In this document: positions 32,942 to 42,035 of the stretch, in pieces
Position numbering within the stretch: the stretch's first letter is position 1
Layout: every line of letters starts with the position of its first letter
Assembly: GCA_964630785.1 (NCBI GenBank)
Contig: CAZVZG010000005.1
Location: forward strand, 123,972-187,971
Direction of reading: 5' to 3'
Origin: JADLCX01 sp964630785
GTDB taxonomy: Bacteria; Planctomycetota; Phycisphaerae; Phycisphaerales; UBA1924
Length of the DNA: 64,000 nt
The notes under the pieces: generated by a model
The model's input: the letters and a program-made list of their open reading frames with translations, nothing else
Database searches by the model: none
Told to the model about the DNA's origin: nothing
Program-made: the position numbers and the translations under genes

Positions 32942-33420
32942 TGGTCGGCGGTGCGGACGACGGGCTGGTCGGGTGTGCGGATGGGATCGACCTCGCCGCC
33001 GACCTCGTCGAGCCCGCCGTCGCGGGAGGCCATGAGCGTTTCGATCTGGATGGACTGGCCGCCGGCGCCGGGCGGCCCGCCCCAGGCGATCGTGACGGTG
33101 ACGTGGTAGGGGATGGTGGTGGTGCCGCCGGAGAGTTCGAGTTTGTATCGGTAGGCGGCGAACGGGGCGTCGCAGGGCCCTTCGATCGGGAACCGCTTGG
33201 CGTAATCGTCGGGACCCCGCGCCAGGACCATCTGGAGCGTTTCGTCGGCGAGGTTGGCGGCGGTGGTGAGCTCCTGGCCGCGCTTCAGCGAGGCGATGGC
33301 CCGGCCGGTGAGCCCGATGATGACCGCGAGCGCAACGCCGACGAGGATCGCACCGACGATCACATCCACGAGCGCGAAGCCTCGGGCGTAACGGCGGCGG
33401 AGGTGCAGGGGTCGCGTCAC
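32938..33420 (-). CDS. gspI: Type II secretion minor pseudopilin, GspI-like
   Basis: 160 residues starting at a GTG (33420) that overlaps the gspH stop; a second GTG at 33423 is adjacent. The N terminus RRRYARGFALVDVIVGAILVG is a prepilin signal with cleavage at Gly-Phe; mature position 5 is Asp rather than the usual Glu. The remainder is a short GspI-size domain (GRAIASLKRGQELTTAANLADETLQ). By length and operon order this is GspI. Confidence 0.8.
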   Translation of the reverse strand: MTRPLHLRRRYARGFALVDVIVGAILVGVALAVIIGLTGRAIASLKRGQELTTAANLADETLQMVLARGPDDYAKRFPIEGPCDAPFAAYRYKLELSGGTTTIPYHVTVTIAWGGPPGAGGQSIQIETLMASRDGGLDEVGGEVDPIRTPDQPVVRTADQ

Positions 33421-34130
33421 CACGGCTTGTCCCCCTTGCCGGCCGCGTCGAGGTCGATGCTTCGGGAGCCCGCGAAGGCCGCGGCCCCCGCGCCGCGGTC
33501 GACGGGTGTTCGCGTGGCGGCGCTGGCGTCGCCGGCGAGCGAGATCTGCCAGGCGCCGGTTAAGCCGGAAGCGCCCGCACCTCCTGTGGGCTCGCGGGGC
33601 TCGATCTGGAGCACCAGGCTCGGCCGGGCCTGATCCTGCGAGAAGACGACGCGCCAGCGCGACTTGGGGAGCGGGCGTCCGTCGCTCCAAGCCTGGGCGA
33701 GGCGGCCGGTCGTGAACACCACGGGGAGCGACATCGGGTCGGGGTGCCAATCGTCGGCAGCACTTCCAGAGCCGCCGGCGAACGCCGCGCCCGTCCTCCG
33801 CACAAGCAACCGGAGCTGGGACGCGCCGTCGTCGTACTCGATCGCCTGGGGTTCGATCGAGAGCGTGTCGCGCTCGGCGGCCATCGAGAGCAGGTGCTGG
33901 GCGGCGCGGGCCTCGACCTCGACGCGCCGGGCGGTGTTGCCCAGTGCGTGCGGGAGAATCAGCCCCGCCATAACCCCGAGGATGATGAGCACGACGACGA
34001 TCTCGATGAGCGTAAACGCCCGCCCGCGGCTGCAACACCGCGCGCCAGAACACCCGAAGGCGGCGGGCCCCTTGCGTGTTCGTCCCGCTGTCGGCATGGC
34101 TCGGGCTGGCTTCACGGACCGGCTCTCCAT
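33417..34130 (-). CDS. gspH: Type II secretion minor pseudopilin, GspH-like
   Basis: A 237-residue pseudopilin. The signal region SRGRAFTLIEIVVVLIILGVMAG would be cleaved at Ala-Phe, leaving Glu at mature position 5. A globular domain with PMSLPVVFTTGRLAQAWSDGRPLPKSRWRVVF follows, matching GspH. The ATG at 34130 has GAGGG immediately upstream; an ATG at 34097 is an alternative that shortens the long leader. It begins ten bases after gspG. Confidence 0.8.
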   Translation of the reverse strand: MESRSVKPARAMPTAGRTRKGPAAFGCSGARCCSRGRAFTLIEIVVVLIILGVMAGLILPHALGNTARRVEVEARAAQHLLSMAAERDTLSIEPQAIEYDDGASQLRLLVRRTGAAFAGGSGSAADDWHPDPMSLPVVFTTGRLAQAWSDGRPLPKSRWRVVFSQDQARPSLVLQIEPREPTGGAGASGLTGAWQISLAGDASAATRTPVDRGAGAAAFAGSRSIDLDAAGKGDKPW

Positions 34131-34140
34131 CCCTCGCAGA

Positions 34141-34599
34141 TCAGGGCTTCACGATGTCGGCGTCTTCGCCTGTTCCGCCGGGCTTGCCGTCGGCGCCGTA
34201 GGAGACGATGTCGAAGTCCACGTTCTTCTCGCCCGGGACACGGATCATGAAGGGTCGGCCCCAGGGGTCCTTGAGCTGGTCGGCGTTCTGCAGATAAGGA
34301 CCGTGCCAGCTCGCGGCGTCGACGTCGCCGGGCTTGGTCATCAGGAAGTCCAACGACGAACCATCGGGTTTCTTGCTGGTGTCGAGCATGAAGCTGTTGA
34401 CGGCGCCCGCGAGGCTCGCGGCGTTGGCCTGGGCCGTGGAGTTCTTGGCCTGGCCCACGCGCCCGATGAGCCGTGGGGCGATGATGCCCGCGAGCACACC
34501 GATGATGACGATGACGACGATAATCTCGACGAGGGTGAATCCGCGCCGGACGGCGCGGCCGCCCTCGGGACGGTGACGGGTTCGATTGTGGGTGTTCAT
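34141..34599 (-). CDS. gspG: Type II secretion major pseudopilin GspG
   Basis: The 152-residue major pseudopilin that forms the T2SS pseudopilus. Prepilin cleavage at RRG-FTLVEIIVV, Glu5 present, hydrophobic helix to about 45. The mature domain ends in DPWGRPFMIRVPG...VSYGADGKPGGTGEDADI, the classic GspG calcium-binding loop. It lies between gspF and gspH and shares four bases with gspF. A prepilin peptidase (GspO/PilD) is not in the window. Confidence 0.94.
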   Translation of the reverse strand: MNTHNRTRHRPEGGRAVRRGFTLVEIIVVIVIIGVLAGIIAPRLIGRVGQAKNSTAQANAASLAGAVNSFMLDTSKKPDGSSLDFLMTKPGDVDAASWHGPYLQNADQLKDPWGRPFMIRVPGEKNVDFDIVSYGADGKPGGTGEDADIVKP

Positions 34600-35867
34600 C
34601 CGATGAGTTCCTGCATCTGGATCAGCGGGAGAAGGATCGCCGTGATGACAAAGCCGACGATCGCCGCGGCGATGACGATGAGAATCGGGGGAAAGACGGT
34701 GGTGAAGACCTTGATGCTGGTCTCGGTGCGGTCCTCGAAAACGGTCGCGGCCTGGGCGAGCATCTGGGGCAGGCGACCCGAGCGCTCACCGACGCCGACG
34801 ATCTGCGTGAGCAGCGGCGGAAAAAAGCCGCTGCGCTCCATCGGATCGGCGATGGTCTTGCCGCTGGAGACCTGCTCGCACACCTGATCAATGACGACCT
34901 CCATGGCGCGGTTGCCCAGCGTGGCCTTGGTCGCTCGCAGGGCCGTGAGCGCGGGCAGGCCGGAGGTGACGAGCGTGGCCAGTGTGCGGGTGAAACGGGC
35001 GACGGCGACGTCGCGCAATACGCGGCCCAGGATCGGGGTCTTGAGCAGGCCGCGATCGATCGCCAGGCGAGAGGCCGGCGCCCGGTACAGGGCGGCGAGC
35101 CAGAGGAACCCGCCGACGAGAACGGCGGCGATGAGCCACCAGTACGCCCCGATGAAGTCGGTCGTGCCCATGACCACGCGCGTCGGCCAGGGCAGCACGA
35201 CGTTGCGCAACTGCCCCTGAAGCGGGGCCAGGATCCGGGGCACGATCACCGTGACGATCACGATCACGGCCGCGGCGATGAGCACGCCCAGGATCGCGGG
35301 GTAGAGCAGACCCGAGAGCAGGGTCCGCCGGAGTTTGACGTCGCGGTCGAGCAGGTTGGCCGACTGCTCCAGCACATCGCCGAGTCGTCCGGAGAGCTCG
35401 CCGGCACGGATGAGCGAGATCGTCAGCTCGCCGAAGGGCTTTCCCCACGAAGCGGTCGCGTCTCCGAGCGAGCGGCCGTGCTCGACCTGTCCGATGATGT
35501 GGTCGAGCATCGCCCGCTGACGCGTCGAGTGGTGCTGGCGGGCGATGGTCTTGAGGGCCTGAACCAGCGGGAGGCCGGCCATCACCGCCGTCGCCAGCTC
35601 CCGGATGAACGAGGCCATCTCGCCGCGGGTCATGGCGCCGCGCCGAGCCACGGCGGTGTCGGATCGTGAGAGGGAACGGGACGAGACGGCCGTTCTCGCC
35701 GGCGCCTCCAACGGAACGTCGCGGTGGCGGGCCCGTCGCTCGACCTGCCGCAGGCTCACCGGCGTGATGCCCTGGTCGCGGAGCTGGCGCACGGCCGCGG
35801 CGCGATCGGGGGCCTCAACGACCGAGGCGCCCGGCCCGCTCAGCGATTGGTACTCGAACGTGGGCAT
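34596..35867 (-). CDS. gspF: Type II secretion inner-membrane protein GspF
   Basis: 423 residues. GspF is the polytopic platform protein recruited by the GspE ATPase. It has the two repeated T2SSF cytoplasmic domains, the first around 75-205 (SFIRELATAVMAGLPLVQALKTIA) and the second around 280-400 (FTRTLATLVTSGLPALTALRATK), and three transmembrane helices (about 180-200, 232-252 and 390-415). The N-terminal 65 residues are the usual short beta segment (FEYQSLSGPG). It follows gspE with a 60-base gap. Confidence 0.93.
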   Translation of the reverse strand: MPTFEYQSLSGPGASVVEAPDRAAAVRQLRDQGITPVSLRQVERRARHRDVPLEAPARTAVSSRSLSRSDTAVARRGAMTRGEMASFIRELATAVMAGLPLVQALKTIARQHHSTRQRAMLDHIIGQVEHGRSLGDATASWGKPFGELTISLIRAGELSGRLGDVLEQSANLLDRDVKLRRTLLSGLLYPAILGVLIAAAVIVIVTVIVPRILAPLQGQLRNVVLPWPTRVVMGTTDFIGAYWWLIAAVLVGGFLWLAALYRAPASRLAIDRGLLKTPILGRVLRDVAVARFTRTLATLVTSGLPALTALRATKATLGNRAMEVVIDQVCEQVSSGKTIADPMERSGFFPPLLTQIVGVGERSGRLPQMLAQAATVFEDRTETSIKVFTTVFPPILIVIAAAIVGFVITAILLPLIQMQELIG

Positions 35868-35927
35868 GGGTGAAAGACGCGGGAAGGCGGGGCGGGAATG
35901 AACAATCGGTCAGGTGCGGAAGTCGCC

Positions 35928-37586
35928 TCAGGCGGGCTCGACCTGGACCCCGTCGGCTCGGCGCGGACGTGAGGCGGCGAGCTCTTCGGTGTCCTGCGTG
36001 GCGCGGAGGACTTCCTCGACCGTGGTCTCGCCGGCCGCGGCCTTGTAGAGGCCGTCCTGACGCATGGTGACGTGCGAGGCCGACGCGGCCGCGAGCAGCT
36101 CCGGGCTGCTGGTGCGGTGTTCGGTGATGGCGGCCCGGATGGAAGGAACGATGTCCAGCAGTTCGTAATACCCGACGCGACCCTTGAATCCGGTGTTGTC
36201 GCACTTGTCGCAGCCGGCGCCGCGCCAGGCCATGCCCCGCTCGAACAGGGCCGACTCGCGCGGGCTGAGGCGGTGGCGAACGGCCTCGGCGATGGGCTCG
36301 GGCTGTCGGCAGAAGCGGCACAGCCGCCGGCCCAGCCGCTGAGCGACGATGCCCTCGAGCACGCTGGCGACCAGGAACGGCTCGACGTCCATGTCGAGCA
36401 GGCGGCCGATGGCGCTCACGGCGTCGTTGGTATGGAGCGTCGAGAAGATGAGGTGGCCGGTGAGGGCGGCGCGGACGGCGATGTCGGCGGTCTCGTTGTC
36501 GCGGATCTCGCCGACCATCACCACGTCGGGGTCCTGGCGCAGGATGGAACGCAGGCCGGAGGCGAACGAGAGGCCGCGCTCGGGGTTGACCGGGATCTGG
36601 TTGACGCCGCCGAGTTCGTACTCGACCGGGTCCTCGATGGTGATGATCTTGAGGGATGGATCGTAAAGCTTGGTGAGCGCGGCGTAGAGAGTGGTGGTCT
36701 TGCCGCTGCCGGTCGGGCCGGTGACCAGGATCATGCCGTGCGGCAGGTCGAGCCAACGGTCGATCACCTTGCGATCGCGATCGCGGAGGCCGAGCGTTTC
36801 GAGGTCGAGGGTGATCGCCTCCTTGTCGAGGATGCGCATCACCACGCTCTCGCCGTAGATGGTGGGCACGGTGGAAACGCGGATGTCGACCTTGCGCCCC
36901 TCGAAGCGCAGGGTGATGTGCCCGTCCTGCGGCACGTACCGCTCGGCGATGTTCATGCCCGCCATGATCTTCACGCGGCTGGTGATCGCCGGCTGGAGGT
37001 GCTTGGGCGGGCTGTTACGCACGCGGAGCATGCCGTCGATGCGGTACTTGACCGCCAGCGACTTCTCGAACGGCTCGATGTGGATGTCGCTGGCCCGCTC
37101 GCGGACGGCTTCGAGGATGATCAGGTTGACGAGGTTGATCAGCGTCGGCTGCTCGGCCATGCGCTGGACGTCCTCGGCCTCCACCGATTGGAGGTTGGCA
37201 CCGAGCTCATCGTCCTCGTCGGCGGTGTCGCCGGCGAGGCGCCGGGCCATCTGGGCCGCGGTGGCGCCGAACGCGCTGCGGAGCAGGTTGCCGAAGAGGT
37301 CTTTGGCCAGGCCCACGCGGCGCACCGGCATCCCGGCGATGATGGAGAGCTCGTCGGCCGCGGCCAGGTCGCCCGCGTCGGGCATGGCCGCGTACAGCTC
37401 GCCGTCGCGGATGGCGTAGGGCACGGTCCGAAGTCGGACGGCCTGCTCGGCGGTGATGAGGCCCGAGGCGGCGGGGTCAACCTCCGGCATCTCGGCGAGT
37501 TGGGCGGTGCGCGCGGCCAGTGGCTCGGCGCCGGGCTCCGGCGCGGGCGTGCGCGTGGCCGCCGGGCTCGTCTGGGTCTGCGTCAT
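35928..37586 (-). CDS. gspE: Type II secretion ATPase GspE
   Basis: The 552-residue hexameric ATPase that powers pseudopilus assembly. It has an N-terminal MshEN-like domain (about 35-110), the N2 domain with VNLIILEAVRERASDIHIEP, and the RecA-like core: Walker A GPTGSGKTTTLYAAL, Asp box EDPVEYELGG, Walker B DVVMVGEIRD, His box LHTNDA. A zinc tetracysteine module follows (CRFC...CDKC). It begins the gsp operon; the ATG has GGAG four bases upstream. Two paralogous secreted-protein genes precede it on the same strand. Confidence 0.95.
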   Translation of the reverse strand: MTQTQTSPAATRTPAPEPGAEPLAARTAQLAEMPEVDPAASGLITAEQAVRLRTVPYAIRDGELYAAMPDAGDLAAADELSIIAGMPVRRVGLAKDLFGNLLRSAFGATAAQMARRLAGDTADEDDELGANLQSVEAEDVQRMAEQPTLINLVNLIILEAVRERASDIHIEPFEKSLAVKYRIDGMLRVRNSPPKHLQPAITSRVKIMAGMNIAERYVPQDGHITLRFEGRKVDIRVSTVPTIYGESVVMRILDKEAITLDLETLGLRDRDRKVIDRWLDLPHGMILVTGPTGSGKTTTLYAALTKLYDPSLKIITIEDPVEYELGGVNQIPVNPERGLSFASGLRSILRQDPDVVMVGEIRDNETADIAVRAALTGHLIFSTLHTNDAVSAIGRLLDMDVEPFLVASVLEGIVAQRLGRRLCRFCRQPEPIAEAVRHRLSPRESALFERGMAWRGAGCDKCDNTGFKGRVGYYELLDIVPSIRAAITEHRTSSPELLAAASASHVTMRQDGLYKAAAGETTVEEVLRATQDTEELAASRPRRADGVQVEPA

Positions 37587-37631
37587 GCTGCTCCAAACGC
37601 CGGGAACGGCGGAGGGGGAGGGCCGAGGCGG

Positions 37632-38936
37632 CTACTTCTTCCCGCCACGAGAGGTCGGCTTCTTGTCCGCCTTTTCATCGGCTGCATCGTCGTGACCGCC
37701 GCCGAAGTTCGCCATCCAGGGGTTGTCGTCGCCGCGTTCGGGCAGTTTTTCGGCCTGCTGGGGGGTCAGCACGGCCTTGAGCTTCTCGAGCGTGGACTTG
37801 TCCACCTCGCGACGGGCCTTGTGGGCGGCCTCGGTGGGCGACGGGTTGTCACTGTCCCCCCCGCCGCCCGGAACAAACCGGCCGAAGCCCATGAAGGGAT
37901 CGCCACCGCCGTCCTTCTCTTCGGCGGATATGGCGGCCGCCCACTTTTCGTTGACGGCGGAGAGGTCTCGGGTATAGGAAGCCTTCAGGGTTTCAATGGA
38001 TGCCTTCTGTTCCGAGGTCAGGTCGGCGAGCCCGAGCGAGGCCTCGATCGCCTTGGAGGTGTAGGGCTCGCGGTACACCCGCGGGTAGGAAGCCTTGCGG
38101 ACGCGCTGCTCGAAATCGGCCCGCTTGTCTTCGGGCAGGACGGCGGCGATGAGCCGGGCGTGTCGCTCGTTCACGTCGCGGACGCGGATGCCGGTCTTGC
38201 GGGAGTCCTGCATCAACTGGCGGATCTTCGAGAAGTCCATCTTGGACGGATCGAAGTCCTTCATCATCTTCTCGCTCTGTTCCTGGATCGCCTTGCGCTG
38301 CTCGTCGCGCTCGATGATGGCCCGATCGAGGTCGATCTCGTAGCGCTCGATCTCGTCGGTCAGCCCCTGCTGCGGGTCGGCAATCGCCAGGTTGTCCACG
38401 ACGGAGACCAGGTCCACGCTCTCGCCCGAGAGCATCCCGCCCGGCAGCGACTTCTCGCGCCGGTGGTAGCGCTCGACCGAGGGCCATCGCTCGACCTGCT
38501 TGGGGTCGAGCACGGACTTGCAGTCGTTGAGGAACTGGCTCTCAAGGTCGGTCATCTTCTTGGTGTGCTCGGCCGTCTTGGCGCCGACGCCCTCGAACAC
38601 CGACGGGTCCCGCGATTCCATGAACTCGCGGCGCGCTTCCTTGGAGATGTCGTCGATCGCCTTGGCTTCCTGGCGATACTGCTCCTGGTAGGCGTCGTGG
38701 AGAGCCTCGATCGCCGCCCTTTGATCGGCGGTGAGCTTGAGCATGTCGGACCACTTGTTGACCTCGCGGGTCGAGACGGCCGAGTCGCCCCCCCACCCGC
38801 CCCCGCCCATCCTCATGCCCAAGCGTCCCTGCGCGTGCGCGGGGGCGGTGCTTATCAGCGTGAGCCCGACTGCGACCACCGCCGCCACAAATCGTCCGCT
38901 CGAACCGATCCGACCAAGTTTCTTCCACACGTTCAT
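37632..38936 (-). CDS. Secreted LTxxQ-repeat protein, first of a tandem pair
   Basis: A 434-residue exported protein, signal peptide to about 36 (VGLTLISTAPAHAQ). It carries several helical LTxxQ/Spy-like repeats: LTADQRAAIEALHDAYQEQY (about 68-87), a second around LTSEQKASIETLKASY, and a third at LKAVLTPQQAEKL. These motifs mark Spy/CpxP-type periplasmic chaperone-like helical proteins. It shares layout and motifs with the next gene upstream (39170-40597): GESVDLVSVVDNL, GIRVRDVNERHARLI and YPRVYREPYTSKAI. Shine-Dalgarno AAAGGAG is nine bases from the ATG. It ends 45 bases before gspE; co-transcription is plausible. Function unknown. Confidence 0.75.
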   Translation of the reverse strand: MNVWKKLGRIGSSGRFVAAVVAVGLTLISTAPAHAQGRLGMRMGGGGWGGDSAVSTREVNKWSDMLKLTADQRAAIEALHDAYQEQYRQEAKAIDDISKEARREFMESRDPSVFEGVGAKTAEHTKKMTDLESQFLNDCKSVLDPKQVERWPSVERYHRREKSLPGGMLSGESVDLVSVVDNLAIADPQQGLTDEIERYEIDLDRAIIERDEQRKAIQEQSEKMMKDFDPSKMDFSKIRQLMQDSRKTGIRVRDVNERHARLIAAVLPEDKRADFEQRVRKASYPRVYREPYTSKAIEASLGLADLTSEQKASIETLKASYTRDLSAVNEKWAAAISAEEKDGGGDPFMGFGRFVPGGGGDSDNPSPTEAAHKARREVDKSTLEKLKAVLTPQQAEKLPERGDDNPWMANFGGGHDDAADEKADKKPTSRGGKK

Positions 38937-39169
38937 GCCCCGCTGCTCCTTTCACCGATCGGCACGCCCCGCCTTACCGCCATTTCCCCACCCGTTGTCA
39001 CGCCAATTCCGATTGTGTCGTCACCTCAGATACCGGCGAGCCCAACTCGGGTCGCAGACCGACAGCGTATCGACCGAAGCCTGAGTGGAAGACGCGCGAG
39101 GGCCGGGATCCCGTCACGGTCGGCTCGAAAGCCAACCGCGCCCGACGGAGCCCGCCACAGGATCCCCGG

Positions 39170-40597
39170 TCAATGCGACGGGCCGGAGGAAGGGAACTTG
39201 GGAGCGGCCGGGCGCTCCTCTCTCGGTGGGGCCCCGCGACGACCGCGCGAGCGGGGCGGCTCGGCGTTGTCCCCACCATCCCCTGCTTCCGGCCCGCCAA
39301 CAGCGCGGTCGCGTCGTTGGGGCAGTGAATCGAACTGCTCGGGCGTCAGAGCCGCCTTGAGTTTCTCGATGGCGGAATCCTGGAGCGTGCTGCGTCGCTC
39401 GATGAGCTTGCTTACCTCGGGGTCCCCGAAGAAGTCCCACGCGCCTCCTCCTCCTCCGCCCCCGCCGAATCGCCGGGGCATGAGGTCCTGCGGCTTGAGC
39501 GAGCTCTCTCGCTTCTCGGTGGCCGCCTCAAGCTCTTTGTTCACGGCCGCGAGGTCGCGGTTGAACGAGTCGCTGATCGTGCGGATGGTGGCTTTCTGAT
39601 CGTCGCTGAGTCCCGAGAGCTCGCCCGCGGCGGCGACAACCCGCGAAGCGTGACTGGGCCGGTAGATGAGCGGGTACGACTGTTCACGCACCGCGGTGTC
39701 GAACGCGGGTTGGCTGACCGCGGGCAGGAGCGGCTCGATCTGCCGGGCGTAGCGCCGGTTGACGTCGCGGACCCGCAATCCGGCGGCCCGCCCGTCCTCC
39801 CACGCCTTATTCATCGCGGCGTCGTCGCCCCCCCCACTCCCCCCACCCCCCCCATCCCCGCCGGCCTGGAACATTTCGCGGACCTTGGCCTGAGCGGCGT
39901 CGTAAGCCACGTCGCGGGCCGCGAGCTCGCGGTCGAGGTCCGCGGCGTATTGGTCCAGCACGGGCGAGATCGGCTTCATCGCGTCGTCGCTGAGTTTCAG
40001 TTGTCCCACGATCTCCACCAGATCGACGCGTTCTCCGGAGATCACGCCGCGACCGATCGAGTGCTCGCGCCGGAAGGCCTGCTCAACCGCGGGCCACTTG
40101 GAGGCCTGATCGGGAGTCAGCACGGCTTTGAGGTCGTTCAGAAAGCCCTGATCGAGTTTGTCACGCTCTTTGCGGAACTTGTCCATCTCGTCGCCGATCT
40201 TCCGGAACGCGGCGGGGCTGGGTCCGTTCTCGGCCATCTCGGCGCGGATGCTCTCACGCATCTCCCGCATCTTGTCGCGGGCGTCCTGGGACAGGGTTGA
40301 GAAACTCTGTTGATACCCCTCGAGCAGCGCCTTCGCGGCGGCCTGCTGGTCGGTGCTCAGCCCGAGTGTTTTCACGTATCCGTCGACGGCCTTGGACGTG
40401 ATGCTCGCTTCGAACATCCCGCGCCCGCCGAAACCCCCGAAGCCGCGGCGCTGGCCCTGGCCACGATCGCCGCGCTCGCGCTGGCTCGGTTGATTTTGTG
40501 ACGAACCGCCCTGGGCGAGAGCAGACTGAGTGGAGCCGACGCAGGCGACCAGCACGGCCACACCGCGGACGATGCGACGAACACGCGTAACGGGCAT
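39170..40597 (-). CDS. Secreted LTxxQ-repeat protein, second of a tandem pair
   Basis: 475 residues with a signal peptide (VAVLVACVGSTQSALAQ) and a Gly/Arg/Gln-rich linker. Helical repeats LSTDQQAAAKALLEGYQQS, LSDDQKATIRTISDSF and LKAALTPEQFDSL match the blocks of its downstream neighbour at 37632-38936, as do GERVDLVEIVGQL, GLRVRDVNRRYARQI and YPLIYRPSHASRVV. Gly-rich insertions and an Arg/Pro-rich tail distinguish it. The pair arose by duplication. GGGAG lies eight bases before the ATG. It is 232 bases from the downstream paralogue and 112 bases from carA. Confidence 0.75.
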   Translation of the reverse strand: MPVTRVRRIVRGVAVLVACVGSTQSALAQGGSSQNQPSQRERGDRGQGQRRGFGGFGGRGMFEASITSKAVDGYVKTLGLSTDQQAAAKALLEGYQQSFSTLSQDARDKMREMRESIRAEMAENGPSPAAFRKIGDEMDKFRKERDKLDQGFLNDLKAVLTPDQASKWPAVEQAFRREHSIGRGVISGERVDLVEIVGQLKLSDDAMKPISPVLDQYAADLDRELAARDVAYDAAQAKVREMFQAGGDGGGGGSGGGDDAAMNKAWEDGRAAGLRVRDVNRRYARQIEPLLPAVSQPAFDTAVREQSYPLIYRPSHASRVVAAAGELSGLSDDQKATIRTISDSFNRDLAAVNKELEAATEKRESSLKPQDLMPRRFGGGGGGGGAWDFFGDPEVSKLIERRSTLQDSAIEKLKAALTPEQFDSLPQRRDRAVGGPEAGDGGDNAEPPRSRGRRGAPPREERPAAPKFPSSGPSH

Positions 40598-40709
40598 AGG
40601 GCCACTCCCAAAGAGACAACCGGTCGGCGAACGCCGGCCGCGCAGAGCATAACGGAAGCGGGACGGCCGAATTGCCGACCACGCCGAGTTTTCGGGGGAG
40701 GGGGGGGCG

Positions 40710-41942
40710 TTACACGCTCGCGAGGACCGGGGTCTGCTCGGGCAACGGGCGTCGGGTGTCCATCATCTCCACGAACGCGTCAAAGAGATACGCGGCGTCG
40801 TGCGGACCGGGTGAGGCTTCGGGGTGATGCTGAACGGCGAACACCGGGCGGTCCTTGAGGGCGAAACCGGCGAGGGTCTGATCGTTCAGGTTGAAGTGGG
40901 TCGGCACGCCACCCACCTGTTCAAGGGATTTCGGGTCCACCGCGAAACCGTGGTTCTGGCTGGTGATCTCGACCTTGCCGGTGAGTTGGTTCAGCACCGG
41001 CTGGTTGAGGCCGCGGTGGCCGAACCTGAGCTTGAACGTTTGGGCCCCGAGGGCGAGGGACAGCAGCTGGTGGCCGAGACAGATGCCGAAGGTCGGGGGA
41101 ACGTCGGACAGTTGCCCGCTCACCACGGCGCGGAGGGTGGCGACGGTCGCCTCGACCGCGGCGGGGTCGCCGGGGCCGTTGGAGATGAACAGCCCATCGA
41201 TCTCGCCCCGCTGGAAACGGGCGGTGATCTCGTCGGCGGTGATGGTGTGGGGCACAACCTCAACGTCGCACCCGCGATCGCTGAGGTTTCGCAGGATGTT
41301 CCGCTTGGCGCCGCAGTCGAGGGCGAGCACGCGGAACCGGCGGCCGGCGGAGTCCCGCGGACGCGGGCTCCAGTCGCCGAGGGTTTCGGACCACCGACTC
41401 GGGTTTGTGCAGCCGACGAGCGGAACGAGGTTGGCCCCGGCCATGTCGGCGGCGGAACGGGCGGTGTCGACCAAAGACTGATCGGACAGGCGGGTGGTCG
41501 GTTCGTCGGTGATCACGCCGCGCATGACGCCGGTGACGCGGAGCCGCCGGGTGAGGGCGCGGGTGTCGATGCCGGACAGGCCGAGGATGTTGTTGCGCGC
41601 GAGGTACGTGGACAGGTCTGTCGAGGCCCGGAAGTTGGAGTGGACCCGGGCGAGCTCGCGGACGACGAACCCGGCGACCTGCACCTTGGCGGATTCGAGG
41701 TCCTCCTCGTTGATGCCCGTGTTGCCGATGAGGGGCGCGGTCATCACGAGGATTTGGCCGGTGTAGGAGGGGTCGGTGAGAGCCTCCTGGTAGCCACTCA
41801 TGGCCGTGTTGAACACGACCTCGGCGGCCTGGACGATGCCGCGGCCGGTGGCGCCGAAGGCTCCGCCGTGGAAGACACTGCCGTCTTCGAGGGCCAGACG
41901 GGCGGGCAGGCTATCCCTGGGGGGAGGAGGGGTGGTCATCAA
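40710..41942 (-). CDS. carA: Carbamoyl-phosphate synthase small subunit
   Basis: CarA hydrolyses glutamine and supplies ammonia for carbamoyl phosphate, needed for arginine and pyrimidines. The 410 residues show the CPSase small-chain N-terminal domain (LALEDGSVFHGGAFGA, EVVFNTAMSGYQEALTDPSY) and a class I glutamine amidotransferase domain with the nucleophile Cys in FGICLGHQLL and the His/Glu region VQHHPEASPGPHDA. carB is not next to it. It is divergent from priA across 93 bases, which must hold both promoters; I cannot make out convincing -35/-10 boxes there. Confidence 0.95.
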   Translation of the reverse strand: MMTTPPPPRDSLPARLALEDGSVFHGGAFGATGRGIVQAAEVVFNTAMSGYQEALTDPSYTGQILVMTAPLIGNTGINEEDLESAKVQVAGFVVRELARVHSNFRASTDLSTYLARNNILGLSGIDTRALTRRLRVTGVMRGVITDEPTTRLSDQSLVDTARSAADMAGANLVPLVGCTNPSRWSETLGDWSPRPRDSAGRRFRVLALDCGAKRNILRNLSDRGCDVEVVPHTITADEITARFQRGEIDGLFISNGPGDPAAVEATVATLRAVVSGQLSDVPPTFGICLGHQLLSLALGAQTFKLRFGHRGLNQPVLNQLTGKVEITSQNHGFAVDPKSLEQVGGVPTHFNLNDQTLAGFALKDRPVFAVQHHPEASPGPHDAAYLFDAFVEMMDTRRPLPEQTPVLASV

Positions 41943-42035
41943 AGTGGATCGTATGCGCGACGTTCGCGGACTTCGCGGAGCGTGCGCTTGTCGGTGGGGG
42001 AAACCGCGGAGCGCGATTACGATTCACCCGAGAGC

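Noticed and set aside
38937..39169. Imperfect stem-loop between the two LTxxQ-like genes
   Set aside because: An 8-base-pair stem with one mismatch exists but has no T-tract; it does not qualify as a terminator.
36072..39599. 1175-codon plus-strand frame opposite gspE and a secreted protein
   Set aside because: It is a shadow of two well-supported minus-strand genes; no domain is seen.
40824..42035. Upstream extension of the priA frame
   Set aside because: This part is antisense to carA. The ATG at 42036 gives a standard PriA N terminus.
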